Assembly (NCBI GenBank): GCA_963593905.1 | Contig: CAVBBL010000015.1 | Coordinates: 1-59,259 of the forward strand | DNA: 59,259 nucleotides | Direction of reading: 5' to 3' | DNA from: CAG-791 sp963593905 | Lineage (GTDB): Bacteria > Bacillota > Clostridia > Lachnospirales > Lachnospiraceae | Part shown: positions 41,082 through 50,595 of the stretch, piece after piece | How the letters are laid out: every line of letters starts with the position of its first letter | Numbering within the stretch: position 1 is the first letter of the stretch | Translations under genes and position numbers: made by a program | The notes under the pieces: generated by a model | Told to the model about the DNA's origin: nothing | Seen by the model: the letters and a program-made list of their open reading frames with translations, nothing else | Databases searched by the model: none

Positions 41082-42290
41082 ATGGGACTCAACAAAAAAT
41101 CTATTGATGACATCAATGTAAGCGGTAAGTGCGTACTTTGCCGCTGCGACTTTAACGTACCTCTCAAGGAAGGCAAGATCACCGACGAGAACCGTCTGGT
41201 AGCTGCCCTTCCCACCATCAAAAAGCTCATCGCTGACGGCGGCAAGGTGATCCTTTGCTCTCACCTTGGCAAGCCGAAGGGAGTAGCAGATCCCAAGCTG
41301 TCTCTGGCTCCTGTAGCAGAGAGACTTTCCGAGCTCCTCGGCCAGCCTGTGAAGTTTGCTGCTGATCCTGAAGTAGTAGGCCCCAATGCAAAGGCTGCTG
41401 TAGCAGAGATGAAGGACGGCGATGTAGTGCTCTTAGAGAACACTCGTTACAGAGCTGAGGAGACCAAGAACGGCGAGGCATTCTCCAAGGATCTGGCTTC
41501 CCTTTGCGATGTATTTGTCAATGACGCATTCGGCACCGCACACAGAGCACATTGCTCTAACGTAGGTGTGGCAAGCTTAGCTCCCGTAGCTGTAGTAGGC
41601 TATCTGATGGAGAAGGAGATCAACTTCCTGGGCAAGGCAGTAGAGGATCCGGTTCGTCCCTTCGTAGCTATCCTCGGCGGCGCTAAGGTAGCTGATAAGC
41701 TGAATGTTATCTCTAACCTTCTGGAGAAGTGCGATACCCTGATCATCGGCGGCGGTATGGCTTATACCTTCCTGAAGGCAAAGGGCTATGAGATCGGTAC
41801 CTCTCTGGTAGATGATACCAAGATCGATTACTGCAAGGAAATGATGGAGAAGGCAGAGAAGCTCGGCAAGAGCCTGCTGCTTCCTGTAGATGCAGTGACC
41901 ATCGGCGATTTCCCGAACCCCATCGACGCACCGGTAGAAGTACAGGTAGTAGATGTACAGAACATGCCCGCTGACAGAGAGGGCTGCGATATCGGACCTA
42001 AGACCGCAGAGCTCTATGCAGAAGCTGTTAAGAGCGCAAAGACGGTTGTATGGAATGGCCCCATGGGCGTATTCGAGAATCCTACCCTGGCTGCAGGTAC
42101 TATCGCTGTAGCAAAGGCTCTGGCTGAGACAGATGCTACCACCATCATCGGCGGCGGCGACTCTGCAGCAGCTGTTAACCAGCTGGGCTTTGGCGACAAG
42201 ATGACCCATATTTCCACCGGCGGCGGTGCTTCCCTGGAGTTCCTTGAGGGTAAGGAGCTTCCCGGCGTAGCAGCAATGAACGACAAATAA
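41082..42290 (+). CDS. pgk: Phosphoglycerate kinase
   Basis: Transfers phosphate from 1,3-bisphosphoglycerate to ADP. It is 402 residues. The substrate motif RCDFNVPLKEG is near residue 22, HLGKPKG near 64, and the glycine-rich VWNGPMGVFENP near 325 and IIGGGDSAAAV near 360. AGGAGG precedes the ATG. tpiA starts 21 bp downstream. Codon use is highly biased as in gapA. Confidence 0.97.
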   Translation: MGLNKKSIDDINVSGKCVLCRCDFNVPLKEGKITDENRLVAALPTIKKLIADGGKVILCSHLGKPKGVADPKLSLAPVAERLSELLGQPVKFAADPEVVGPNAKAAVAEMKDGDVVLLENTRYRAEETKNGEAFSKDLASLCDVFVNDAFGTAHRAHCSNVGVASLAPVAVVGYLMEKEINFLGKAVEDPVRPFVAILGGAKVADKLNVISNLLEKCDTLIIGGGMAYTFLKAKGYEIGTSLVDDTKIDYCKEMMEKAEKLGKSLLLPVDAVTIGDFPNPIDAPVEVQVVDVQNMPADREGCDIGPKTAELYAEAVKSAKTVVWNGPMGVFENPTLAAGTIAVAKALAETDATTIIGGGDSAAAVNQLGFGDKMTHISTGGGASLEFLEGKELPGVAAMNDK

Positions 42291-42311
42291 ATCCAGGAGG
42301 ATCAAAGGACA

Positions 42312-43058
42312 ATGGCTAGAAAGAAAATTATCGCAGGCAACTGGAAGATGAACATGACCCCCAGCGAGGCAGTAAAGCTGGTAGAGGAGTTAAAGCCCCT
42401 GGTAGCAAGTGACAAGGTAGACGTAGTTTACTGCGTACCTGCTATCGACATCATCCCTGTTGTAGAGGCTGTAAAGGGCACCAACGTAGAAGTGGGCGCT
42501 GAGAACATGTACTATGAGGAGAAGGGCGCTTACACGGGCGAGATCTCCCCTAACATGCTGGTAGATGCCGGCGTTAAGTATGTGATCATCGGCCACTCCG
42601 AGAGAAGAGAGTACTTCAAGGAAGATGACGCTATGCTCAATAAGAAGGTTCTGAAGGCTTTCGAGCACGGCCTGACCCCTATCCTTTGCTGCGGTGAGAC
42701 TTTAGAGCAGAGAGAGATGGGCATCACCTTAGACTGGATCCGTATGCAGATTAAGTCTGACCTGCAGGGCGTAACTGCAGAGCAGGCTGCTTCCATGGTC
42801 ATCGCTTATGAGCCTATCTGGGCGATCGGCACCGGCAAGACCGCTACTTCCGCACAGGCAGAGGAAGTCTGCAAGGCTATCCGTGAGACCGTAGCTGAGA
42901 TCTATGACCAGGCTACTGCAGACTCCATCCGTATCCAGTACGGCGGATCTGTCAATGCAGCAACGGCAGCAGAGCTCTTCGCACAGCCCAACATCGACGG
43001 CGGCCTGGTAGGCGGCGCAGCGCTGAAGGCTGATTTTGGTAAGATCGTCAATTATTAA
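42312..43058 (+). CDS. tpiA: Triose-phosphate isomerase
   Basis: Interconverts dihydroxyacetone phosphate and glyceraldehyde 3-phosphate. It is 248 residues. The N-terminal AGNWKMN holds the substrate Asn and Lys, GHSERRE near 96 the catalytic His, AYEPIWAIGTGKTA near 166 the catalytic Glu and loop 6, and IQYGGSVN near 211 the phosphate site. GGAGG precedes the start. The cluster lacks gpm and eno, which are often next. Confidence 0.97.
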   Translation: MARKKIIAGNWKMNMTPSEAVKLVEELKPLVASDKVDVVYCVPAIDIIPVVEAVKGTNVEVGAENMYYEEKGAYTGEISPNMLVDAGVKYVIIGHSERREYFKEDDAMLNKKVLKAFEHGLTPILCCGETLEQREMGITLDWIRMQIKSDLQGVTAEQAASMVIAYEPIWAIGTGKTATSAQAEEVCKAIRETVAEIYDQATADSIRIQYGGSVNAATAAELFAQPNIDGGLVGGAALKADFGKIVNY

Positions 43059-43110
43059 GTTGGAATATTCTTACATGATGCCAATACGTCTTGTTTTATA
43101 AGGCATGTCT

Positions 43111-43152
43111 AAGAAGGGGGTAACGCAGAAATGCGTTACCCCCTTCTTTTTT
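43111..43152 (+). terminator. Rho-independent terminator after tpiA
   Basis: AAGAAGGGGGTAACGCA pairs perfectly with TGCGTTACCCCCTTCTT around a short AGAAA loop, followed by TTTTTT. This is a 17-bp stem and one of the strongest terminators in the window. Confidence 0.95.
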
Positions 43153-43280
43153 ATAATGAATAATGGTTTGTGAAAAAATAATTTTGATGCTAAGATGAAA
43201 TTAAAACGCAAGATGCTTGTAAAAGTGCCTTGACATCGAACAGAATGGAGGTGAAAGCGTACGTGTCGAAGGAAGAAAAT

Positions 43281-44108
43281 ATGAGAACAGAAGAATTAGA
43301 AACACGTTACAGAAGGTACAGAGGTATCCTAAAAGAACTTACCATTATGAGTGATGTGCTTATGCGGAATGTGTTCAAGAAAAGGGAATGCACGGAATAT
43401 ATTCTGCAGACAATTATGGGTAAAAAGGAACTGAAAGTTATTGATCAGGTTCTTCAGAAGGACTATAAGAATTTACAGGGGCGATCGGCTGTTATGGATT
43501 GCGTTGTCAGGGATTCAGATGGAAAACAGATGGATGTGGAAATCCAACAGGATAATGATGGTGCATCTCCAAAACGAGCCAGATATCATAGCGGTTTAAT
43601 GGATATGAACACATTAAATCCAGGGCAGGATTTTGATGAGCTTCCGGAAAGCTACGTAATCTTCATTACAAGAGATGATGTGCTCGGCTATGGACTTCCG
43701 ATTTACCATATTGATAGGAAAATTGAAGAGATTGACGATAATTTTAAAGATGAAGCTCATATTATTTATGTAAATTCAAAGAAACAAGAGAACACAGAGT
43801 TGGGCAGATTGATGCATGATCTTTACTGCAAAAATGCGGAGGACATGCATAGCAAGATATTGGCTGAAAGAGTATACGAATTGAAAGAAACACAGAAAGG
43901 AGTGGAATTCATGTGCCGTGAAATGGAACAGATTTACAGTGAAGGTATCGCCAGTGGAGAAAAAAAAGGTGAAATAAAAAAAGCAAAGTCTTCTGCACTA
44001 TCCATGGCAGCGGATGGAATGAAGGTTGATAAAATAGCTCACTATCTTAATGTAAGTGTTCAAATGGTGCAGAATTGGATTGACGAGAACATGAGTGTTG
44101 TACATTAA
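43281..44108 (+). CDS. Rpn/PD-(D/E)XK nuclease family protein
   Basis: Belongs to the Rpn-like, transposase-related PD-(D/E)XK nucleases, which are thought to cut DNA and promote recA-independent recombination. Seen: the N-terminal DVLMRNVFKKRECTEYIL region, the nuclease core DCVVRDSDGKQMDVEIQQ near residue 77 with acidic and Gln residues in the expected order, and RARYHSGLMD near 105. A C-terminal helix-turn-helix-like KVDKIAHYLNVSVQMVQNWI follows. The start is uncertain: ATG 43281 (AAGGAAG), GTG 43263 or ATG 43245 (GGAGGTG) are all in frame. It is AT-richer with less biased codons than tpiA and lies between two strong terminators, suggesting later acquisition. Confidence 0.85.
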   Translation: MRTEELETRYRRYRGILKELTIMSDVLMRNVFKKRECTEYILQTIMGKKELKVIDQVLQKDYKNLQGRSAVMDCVVRDSDGKQMDVEIQQDNDGASPKRARYHSGLMDMNTLNPGQDFDELPESYVIFITRDDVLGYGLPIYHIDRKIEEIDDNFKDEAHIIYVNSKKQENTELGRLMHDLYCKNAEDMHSKILAERVYELKETQKGVEFMCREMEQIYSEGIASGEKKGEIKKAKSSALSMAADGMKVDKIAHYLNVSVQMVQNWIDENMSVVH

Positions 44109-44122
44109 CTAATATTATGCTG

Positions 44123-44162
44123 AAAGCAAAAGAGCACATCCCATGATGTGCTCTTTTGCTTT
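44123..44162. terminator. Bidirectional terminator
   Basis: AAAGCAAAAGAGCACATC, CCAT loop and GATGTGCTCTTTTGCTTT form a perfect 18-bp stem with A-rich and T-rich ends, so it can stop transcription from the nuclease gene and from the convergent SPFH gene. Confidence 0.93.
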
Positions 44163-44189
44163 ACGAACAATCTGTGTGATGAAATGACT

Positions 44190-45221
44190 CTACTGCACAG
44201 CGTCTGCAATCTCCATTTCAATCTGCTGATTCACCATGGCCGCATGCTTTCCCTCGTGACTGGTGGTCTCGCGGATGCAGGGGTCTGCCTTGGGGGCGGG
44301 AGCGAGCTTGGCGGTCTTGTCAATGGCGGTGGCATCACCGATGCCAAGGGCCTCGCCGGCTACGCCCAGACTGCTGACTACAGAAGTGAGGTCCGTGGGC
44401 ATGTAGATCTTTGTGGCACGGCCGTCGGCTACTGTCTTTAACGCCTCGATGCCCTTTAATTTAAGGACGGATTCGGAAATGTCGGCGCCCTTCAAGGCCT
44501 CCAGGCCTTGTGCCTCGGCCTCGTAGACCAGTTTTAAGGATCTGGCCTTACCTTCTGCCAGAGCAATCTGTGCATCTCTTTCAGCCTCGGCAGCCAGGAT
44601 CTTGGCCTTCTTATCACCCTCGGCTCGGGAGACTACCGCCTCCTGGTGTGCCTGAGCCTCCAAGACTGTCTGACGGCGCTCACGCTCGGCGCGCATCTGC
44701 TTGGTCATGACCTCCTCGATCTCCTTGGGTGGCTGGATATTCTTGATCTCTACACGGGTGACCTTGATGCCCCACTGGTCTGTGGCCTCGTCCAGGATCA
44801 GCTGCATCTTGCCATTGATGACCTCCCGGCTGGTCAGGGTCTGGTCTAATTCCATCTCACCGATGATATTGCGCAGGGTGGTGGCAGAGAGGTTCTGCAG
44901 GCCGGCGATGGGATTCTCCACGCCGTAGGTATACAGCTCCGGATCAAAGACCTTCATAAAGACCACGGAGTCGATGAGCATGGTGACATTGTCCTTGGTG
45001 ATGACAGGCTGGGGCGGGAAATCCAGTACCTGCTCCTTTAAACTGATATTTTTCGCTACCCGCTCGATGAAGGGCATCTTCACATGCAGCCCCGCGCCCC
45101 AGGAAGTCTTATACTTGCCCAGGTGTTCGATGACGAAAGAACGCCCCTGGGGGACAATCCGCACGTTGGCAGCAAAGAGAATGAGTGCTATAATGAGCAG
45201 GATAAATACGAGTATGAGCAT
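44190..45221 (-). CDS. SPFH/band 7 domain membrane protein (stomatin-like)
   Basis: 343 residues. An N-terminal membrane segment at about 1-19 is followed by the band 7 domain at about 20-190 (VRIVPQGRSFVIEHLGKY near 25, LKEQVLDFPPQPVITKDNV near 75). A long Ala/Glu-rich coiled coil lies at about 190-260. Resembles paraslipin/QmcA-type scaffolds of membrane microdomains. An NfeD partner gene is often adjacent in other genomes but is not seen here. The start is supported by AAAGGAG upstream on the minus strand. Confidence 0.9.
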   Translation of the reverse strand: MLILVFILLIIALILFAANVRIVPQGRSFVIEHLGKYKTSWGAGLHVKMPFIERVAKNISLKEQVLDFPPQPVITKDNVTMLIDSVVFMKVFDPELYTYGVENPIAGLQNLSATTLRNIIGEMELDQTLTSREVINGKMQLILDEATDQWGIKVTRVEIKNIQPPKEIEEVMTKQMRAERERRQTVLEAQAHQEAVVSRAEGDKKAKILAAEAERDAQIALAEGKARSLKLVYEAEAQGLEALKGADISESVLKLKGIEALKTVADGRATKIYMPTDLTSVVSSLGVAGEALGIGDATAIDKTAKLAPAPKADPCIRETTSHEGKHAAMVNQQIEMEIADAVQ

Positions 45222-45386
45222 GATGGTCTCCTTTGGTTGAGAAGGTGGATGGTTAGTGATCTTTAAATCTGAATGGATATGAATGCTGAGAACACTACAG
45301 TGTATCTCCGCTTTCTGCTTGTTTCATTCTATCATGTCTGACATAGAAATGAGAAGTAAAATAAAAACGTAATTGGAGTAAACAGC

Positions 45387-48300
45387 GTGGGAGATAAAAA
45401 CAATAAGAGCACGGACGATGCATATATAGCAGAGAAAGTAAACGCAGAAGAAAAAGCAAATTTAGAAGCGAAAGCAAATGCAGAAGAGAAAGTAAATAGT
45501 GATAAGAAAGCTTCTCAAATAGAGAGACAAATAGAGGAACAAACAGATAATAGCAAGGTTAAGGAAAAACTACAGGGAAAAGAACAAGAAAAAGAAAAAG
45601 AGCATGAAGAAAAGATAAGTAAAAGCACAAAGAGAAAATACAAGGAGACGAATAAAAGAAAAAGGACAGTCTTTGCTGTGATTTTATTAGCAGCACTGGC
45701 TTATTTTTTATTTTATACAGGAACGCACAAAGACGAATTAAGCGTCACAGAAAATTATGTACTGAGCTACGAGCCTGCCTCCGGCAAGGATGCCGAAGAA
45801 ATCTTCCTGGAAAATGATAAAGAGTATAAAAGTCTGATCATTCCGGAACAGGATGGCGTACTGACCAATGTAACGGTCAGAATGAAAAAAGTAAAGCCGG
45901 ATTTTACGGGAAATCTGGTGTTTCGCATATATGGAGATGAGGGAAACGAAATCATCCGCATGGAGGTCTCTAAAGAGGACCTGCTGGCGGATCCCATTGA
46001 TTACGTAAGTGTATTTAATATGACAGTACCGGTGAGTCAGGGGGAAAAGATTTGGGTTTCCTGGATGGTGACCGGCAATGAAGGATCGCCGACCTGCCTC
46101 TACCTTTATGATAACGAAGCAGGAGAGGTGATTCTTGACGACAGCACCATGAGTGGAAAAAGCCTGCAGCAAAGCGGGTACATGTATGCAAGCTATGTGA
46201 GCAGCAGATGGATGATCATTGTGCCTGTCATCATCTCTCTTGCCGTGCTGGTGCTGCTCTTCTTTGAGGGAACGGCAGTGAGATACGTGCGTCGGATTGT
46301 AGTAGCCTTACTGCCGCTTTTAGTGCTGTTCCTGTGGCTGTTATCCATAGATAATCTGACATTTTGGGGAGGAGAGAATTTCCTGCCGGAATTAGTGGGA
46401 TCGTATCTGCTTCTGGGCATAGCAATGTGTATATTCGATCTGCGTGGGGGCAGTATTTTTTATCTGGGATTTGGAATTACCTTTACGCTGGTCAATTACT
46501 ATATGGAGGCTTTTCGCGGACAGCCGCTGCTGATCACCGATGTCTTTTCGCTGGGGACGGCCTTAAAAGTGGCCGGTAATTATACCTACGACGTCAGCTA
46601 TCAGATAGCCTCTATCGTGATGATCTATGTGGCCTTGCTGGTCATGATGCTTACCTACAGTTATGCGCCGAAACGTGTGGGGTATGAGGCAGCGGAGGAG
46701 GGCGAGCAGAAGGAGCGGACTAAGCAGTCTAAAAACGAGACGGCCGAGAAAATCCAGAAAGCTGAGAATCCTGAAAAAGTCAAGAATATTAAAAAGACTG
46801 AAAGGTCTGAAAAGGCAGAGAGTACAAAAGCCGGACACCAGAAGGCCGAAGGGAGCAGACAGAAGAAAATATACGGAAAAAGGAAAATCCTTATACGCAT
46901 CTGTGGTGGCATATTCTGCCTGGCAGCTTATGTGGGACTTGCGGAATGTACGGACTTCTATATGAGCTCCTGGGATATGACAGCAGCTGCCACAGAGCAT
47001 GGCTGGCTGATGACCAATACGATGCTGGCGAAAATCTGTGTGAACAATAAGCCGGAGGGGTATAATAAAAAGGATACAGAGAATTTCATTGCAGAATACG
47101 CAGAGAATGCTGGTAATGCAAGAAATACGATAAACACAGAAAATACGATAAACGCAGGAAATACGATAAACGCAGGAAATACGATAAACGCAGGAAATAC
47201 GATAAACACAGGAAATACGATAAACGCAGGAAATACGATAAACGCAGGAAATACAATAAACACAGAAAATACACTAAACGCTGAAGATGCAGAAGATGCG
47301 GAAGGTGCAGAAAATACATCAAATGCAGAGGTAACACCCCAAAATCTCATCGTCATCATGGATGAATCCTTTGCGGATCTGTCCGTTCTGGGAGACCTGC
47401 AGACCGATGCTGAGGTTATGCCGTTTCTCGATTCCCTGGAAAATGGGAGCCGGATAGAAAAAGGCTATATGGGCGTTCATGTGTTCGGCGGCGGGACAAT
47501 TTCTACGGAGTGGGAGTTCCTGACCGGAGGCAATACCCTGCTGATGAATATCGGATCCTTGTATCCCTATACGCTCTTACAGAATAAGACAAAGAAATAT
47601 AATTATGAGGGAATCTGCAGTTCCCTGGCAGATGCAGGATATGAAACCATAGCCATGCATCCTAACTGGCCTTCCAATTATCGCAGAGATTCGGTGTATC
47701 CGTTGCTGGGTTTTCAGACCTTTTTGAGTCTGGGCAATTGTTATGAGGATAGCGATCAAGTCAGAAGTTTTGTATCAGATGAGGCGGATTTTGACAGTAT
47801 CATAGAGCAGTACGAGAATAAAGACAGCGATGATCTCTTTATTTTCAATGTGACCATGCAGAATCACGGCGGATACAGTGAGCAATTGGATGAATATGAT
47901 GTCAGCGCCACCAATATTGATTGTGATGAGTTGGATCTGTATCTGACATTGGCGCATAAGACGGATCAGGCGCTGGAAAAGCTACTGAACTATTTTAGCA
48001 ACGTGGATGAGCCGACCATGATCGTTTTCTTTGGTGATCATCAGCCGGCTCTGCCGGATGAGTTCTACGATAAAATATACGGAGAACATGATCTTAGCTA
48101 TGAGCAGATCGAAAAGAAGTTTGTCACGCCCTATCTGATCTGGTCCAACTACGACAGAACGACCTATGACAAACCCTATATCAATACCGGTTACCTGGAG
48201 GCTATCGTGAAGGCAGAGGCCGGATTTGATTTAAATCAGTGGGAACGTTACCTGTTGGGTATCATGGAAGAGTATCCGGTAGTGGGACAGTGTGGTCTGT

Positions 48301-48407
48301 TTGATGTGAATTATAATTTTACTTCCTATAATGAACTGAATGAGGAACAGACACAGGCGGTAGAGCAGATGAAGCATGCGATGTATTACTGGTGGACGTA
48401 TCGGTGA
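45387..48407 (+). CDS. LTA-synthase-like sulfatase-fold membrane enzyme
   Basis: 1006 residues. A K/E-rich cytoplasmic tail (1-92) and about seven membrane helices (first at 94-114, the rest between 276 and 522) precede an extracellular alkaline-phosphatase/sulfatase domain from about 652. A 55-residue K/E-rich loop sits near 433-490. Active-site elements are present: DESF (metal Glu), Thr704 in FGGGTISTEWEF as nucleophile, MQNHGGY, and FFGDHQP. The family transfers phosphoglycerol or similar groups to glycopolymers. Between membrane and catalytic domains lie nine 6-residue repeats (580-633). Also present: about 190 extra residues between helices 1 and 2. The GTG start follows TTGGAG by 10 nt. 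It begins a surface-polymer gene cluster and overlaps the next gene by 4 bp. Confidence 0.87.
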   Translation: MGDKNNKSTDDAYIAEKVNAEEKANLEAKANAEEKVNSDKKASQIERQIEEQTDNSKVKEKLQGKEQEKEKEHEEKISKSTKRKYKETNKRKRTVFAVILLAALAYFLFYTGTHKDELSVTENYVLSYEPASGKDAEEIFLENDKEYKSLIIPEQDGVLTNVTVRMKKVKPDFTGNLVFRIYGDEGNEIIRMEVSKEDLLADPIDYVSVFNMTVPVSQGEKIWVSWMVTGNEGSPTCLYLYDNEAGEVILDDSTMSGKSLQQSGYMYASYVSSRWMIIVPVIISLAVLVLLFFEGTAVRYVRRIVVALLPLLVLFLWLLSIDNLTFWGGENFLPELVGSYLLLGIAMCIFDLRGGSIFYLGFGITFTLVNYYMEAFRGQPLLITDVFSLGTALKVAGNYTYDVSYQIASIVMIYVALLVMMLTYSYAPKRVGYEAAEEGEQKERTKQSKNETAEKIQKAENPEKVKNIKKTERSEKAESTKAGHQKAEGSRQKKIYGKRKILIRICGGIFCLAAYVGLAECTDFYMSSWDMTAAATEHGWLMTNTMLAKICVNNKPEGYNKKDTENFIAEYAENAGNARNTINTENTINAGNTINAGNTINAGNTINTGNTINAGNTINAGNTINTENTLNAEDAEDAEGAENTSNAEVTPQNLIVIMDESFADLSVLGDLQTDAEVMPFLDSLENGSRIEKGYMGVHVFGGGTISTEWEFLTGGNTLLMNIGSLYPYTLLQNKTKKYNYEGICSSLADAGYETIAMHPNWPSNYRRDSVYPLLGFQTFLSLGNCYEDSDQVRSFVSDEADFDSIIEQYENKDSDDLFIFNVTMQNHGGYSEQLDEYDVSATNIDCDELDLYLTLAHKTDQALEKLLNYFSNVDEPTMIVFFGDHQPALPDEFYDKIYGEHDLSYEQIEKKFVTPYLIWSNYDRTTYDKPYINTGYLEAIVKAEAGFDLNQWERYLLGIMEEYPVVGQCGLFDVNYNFTSYNELNEEQTQAVEQMKHAMYYWWTYR
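47124..47285 (+). repeat. Nine in-frame 18-bp tandem repeats
   Basis: Consensus AATACGATAAACGCAGGA repeated nine times from 47124 to 47285, encoding NTINAG with variants NTINTE, NTINTG and NTLNAE. Because the unit is a multiple of three, copy changes would alter linker length without breaking the enzyme. Confidence 0.95.
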
Positions 48408-49789
48408 AATCATTAAAAACATTGAAAAAAGTATTGTGGTTATCCCCCTATGCACCCTATGATCAGGTGGCGCATGCAGGAGGGAAGGTACATAACTATT
48501 ATCTGAAACAATTTCATAAAAGCGGTCTCTTTGACATCACTCTTTTGAGCCTTTGTGATCAGAGTGAGGCGGCCAAGCTGGATCTGGATGCATATGGCAT
48601 CAAAAACAGAATCCACGTCGCCGAGAAGAACCAACTCGACCATCTCTGGCGCTATTTCCTTAACGGTATCTCTCATGTCAATCCCTTTGATCCCTATGAC
48701 GGAGTGGCGCTTCTGTATGAACGGATACAGCTAAAGAGATTGCTGCAGGCGTATATTCGGGAGCAGAAGAAGGCGCAAACAGCGCCTGATATCGTAATCC
48801 TGCAGTGGACCTTTGCACTGATGCTCCTGCCGGAGGTGAAGAAGGCTTTTCCTGCATGCAGGACAGTAGCCGTGGAGGAGGATGTCACCTTTCAGAGCTA
48901 TGAGCGGATCTGGCGGGCTAAGAGCGACAACAGTATTTTAGAGGCCTTCTGGCGACACCGGTTTCATAGGGAGAAAAGAAGGGAACTGGCTCTTTTACGC
49001 CGGACAGATCTGATCGTTACCAATAATCAAAAGGATACGGAACTGCTGCAGAAAAACGGAATAGAGAAAGAAAAAGAAAATGAAGTAGACGAAGTAGAGA
49101 AAGAAAATGGAAAAGACAAAAGAATAGAGAAAGTAAAAATTAAAAGAAGAGAGAAAGAAATAGAAAAGGAAATAGAAAAGGAAATAGAAAAGATTAAAGA
49201 GATAGGAAAAATCTTTTCAGCAGTTCCTTATTATGATGATTACAGCACTATTACACGGTGTCCCAATGAGCAGGATCGAACCATTCTTTTCTACGGTGCC
49301 ATGAGCAGGGCTGAAAATTTCGAGAGTGCCATCTGGTTCATTGAAAAGGTAATGCCTTTGTTGGAGGAGGAGAAGGTTCGCTTTGTCATTGTGGGAGCCA
49401 ATCCGCCGGAGCGTCTGCTTCGCCTGCAGTCTGAACGGGTAGAAGTGACAGGGTATGTGCAGGATGTCAGGCCGTATTTTTCTGCTTGTCTTTGTATGGC
49501 ACTTCCCTTGCTGCGGGGGGCGGGTATTAAGATTAAAGTGTTGGAAGGATTGTCCGCCGGAATCCCTGTTTTGACCAATGAGGTGGGAATCGAGGGCATC
49601 GGTGCGGCACCCGGAAGAGAGTATCTGCATTGTACCACTCCGGAGGAATATGCCGAAGTTGTAAAAAAAATGAGTTATGGTACAATAAACATTGCTTTTT
49701 TAGAAAAAAATGCCAGAAGCTTTATGAAAAAGAATTACAATGCAGAGGCAAAGGTGCAGGAGTTTATAGCTTGTGTCAATAAACTGTGA
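48404..49789 (+). CDS. Family 4-like glycosyltransferase with charged insertion
   Basis: 461 residues, GT-B fold. The N-terminal acceptor domain starts WLSPYAPYDQVAHAGGKVHNYY; the C-terminal donor domain has ILFYGAMSRAENFESAIWFIE near 295, VTGYVQDVRPYFSAC near 347, and LRGAGIKIKVLEGLSAGIPVLTN-type signature near 366. Between them, residues about 219-269 are almost only K, E, I, R and D, encoded by repeats such as GAAATAGAAAAG. Starts at a GTG overlapping the previous stop (GTGA). Sugar specificity is unknown. It belongs to the cluster that builds and exports a surface glycan. Confidence 0.85.
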   Translation: MKSLKTLKKVLWLSPYAPYDQVAHAGGKVHNYYLKQFHKSGLFDITLLSLCDQSEAAKLDLDAYGIKNRIHVAEKNQLDHLWRYFLNGISHVNPFDPYDGVALLYERIQLKRLLQAYIREQKKAQTAPDIVILQWTFALMLLPEVKKAFPACRTVAVEEDVTFQSYERIWRAKSDNSILEAFWRHRFHREKRRELALLRRTDLIVTNNQKDTELLQKNGIEKEKENEVDEVEKENGKDKRIEKVKIKRREKEIEKEIEKEIEKIKEIGKIFSAVPYYDDYSTITRCPNEQDRTILFYGAMSRAENFESAIWFIEKVMPLLEEEKVRFVIVGANPPERLLRLQSERVEVTGYVQDVRPYFSACLCMALPLLRGAGIKIKVLEGLSAGIPVLTNEVGIEGIGAAPGREYLHCTTPEEYAEVVKKMSYGTINIAFLEKNARSFMKKNYNAEAKVQEFIACVNKL

Positions 49790-49815
49790 TCTGCAGTCAA
49801 TGAGGAGTAAGACAG

Positions 49816-50592
49816 ATGATTAGTACAATCAGGGATATCTGGGATTATAGAGATATGGTCTATAGTCTTGTGAAGAGAGAACTGCGGGGACGATATCAGA
49901 AATCGGTGCTGGGTATGCTCTGGAATTTTTTGAACCCCTTCTTTCAGATTTTGATCTATACCATAGTGTTTACAATTATTTTTCCCAGCAGCATAGAGAA
50001 TTACTATATCTATCTGATGGCCGGCATGATTCCCTGGAATTTCTTTAGTGAAGCTCTGGGACAGGGAGCAGGCAGCATAGTGGCCAATGCGGATATGACC
50101 AAAAAGATTTACTTTCCCAGGGAAATTCTGACCATATCTTCGGTGACAGCCAAGTTTGTAAATATGATTCTGGCGTTTGTCCCCGTCTTTTTGTTTATCG
50201 CGTTTTCCCCCATTGGTTTCAGTTGGCAGATTATCATGCTGCCGTTGATCTGGATCATAGAGTATTGTACAGCATTGGGACTGACCCTCTTATTTTCTTC
50301 TGTTACCGTCTATCTGCGGGATATGGAGTACATCGTCAGTGTCCTTTTGATGGCATGGATCTGGGCTACGCCCATCATGTATGAGACAGACAGCCTGCCG
50401 GTTCCGGTGGTCATGCTCCTGAATCTGAATCCTATGACGCTGCTCGTCAATGCGTACCATGAGATACTTTATTATCATCAGGTGCCGGATGCGGAAATGC
50501 TCTTGATCTGTCTCCTGGAGGGCGTGATTCTGCTTTTGATCGGTGAGACAGTCTTCCATCATCTGGAAGGAAACTTTGCGGAGGAATTGTAA
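49816..50592 (+). CDS. ABC-2 type polysaccharide exporter permease (Wzm-like)
   Basis: 258 residues with about six membrane helices, ABC-2/TagG family. YSLVKRELRGRYQKSVLGMLWNFLNPFFQ at the N-terminus is the usual amphipathic-plus-first-helix segment; MAGMIPWNFFSEAL lies near 72 and the end carries LNPMTLLVNAYHEILYYHQ near 200. It pairs with the ATPase encoded 3 bp downstream to export a lipid-linked glycan. The start ATG follows GAGGAG. Confidence 0.93.
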   Translation: MISTIRDIWDYRDMVYSLVKRELRGRYQKSVLGMLWNFLNPFFQILIYTIVFTIIFPSSIENYYIYLMAGMIPWNFFSEALGQGAGSIVANADMTKKIYFPREILTISSVTAKFVNMILAFVPVFLFIAFSPIGFSWQIIMLPLIWIIEYCTALGLTLLFSSVTVYLRDMEYIVSVLLMAWIWATPIMYETDSLPVPVVMLLNLNPMTLLVNAYHEILYYHQVPDAEMLLICLLEGVILLLIGETVFHHLEGNFAEEL

Positions 50593-50595
50593 TTC

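Noticed and set aside
43230..44162. Complete insertion sequence around the Rpn-like gene
   Set aside because: No terminal inverted repeats or target duplications could be seen at its ends; only the gene and flanking terminators.
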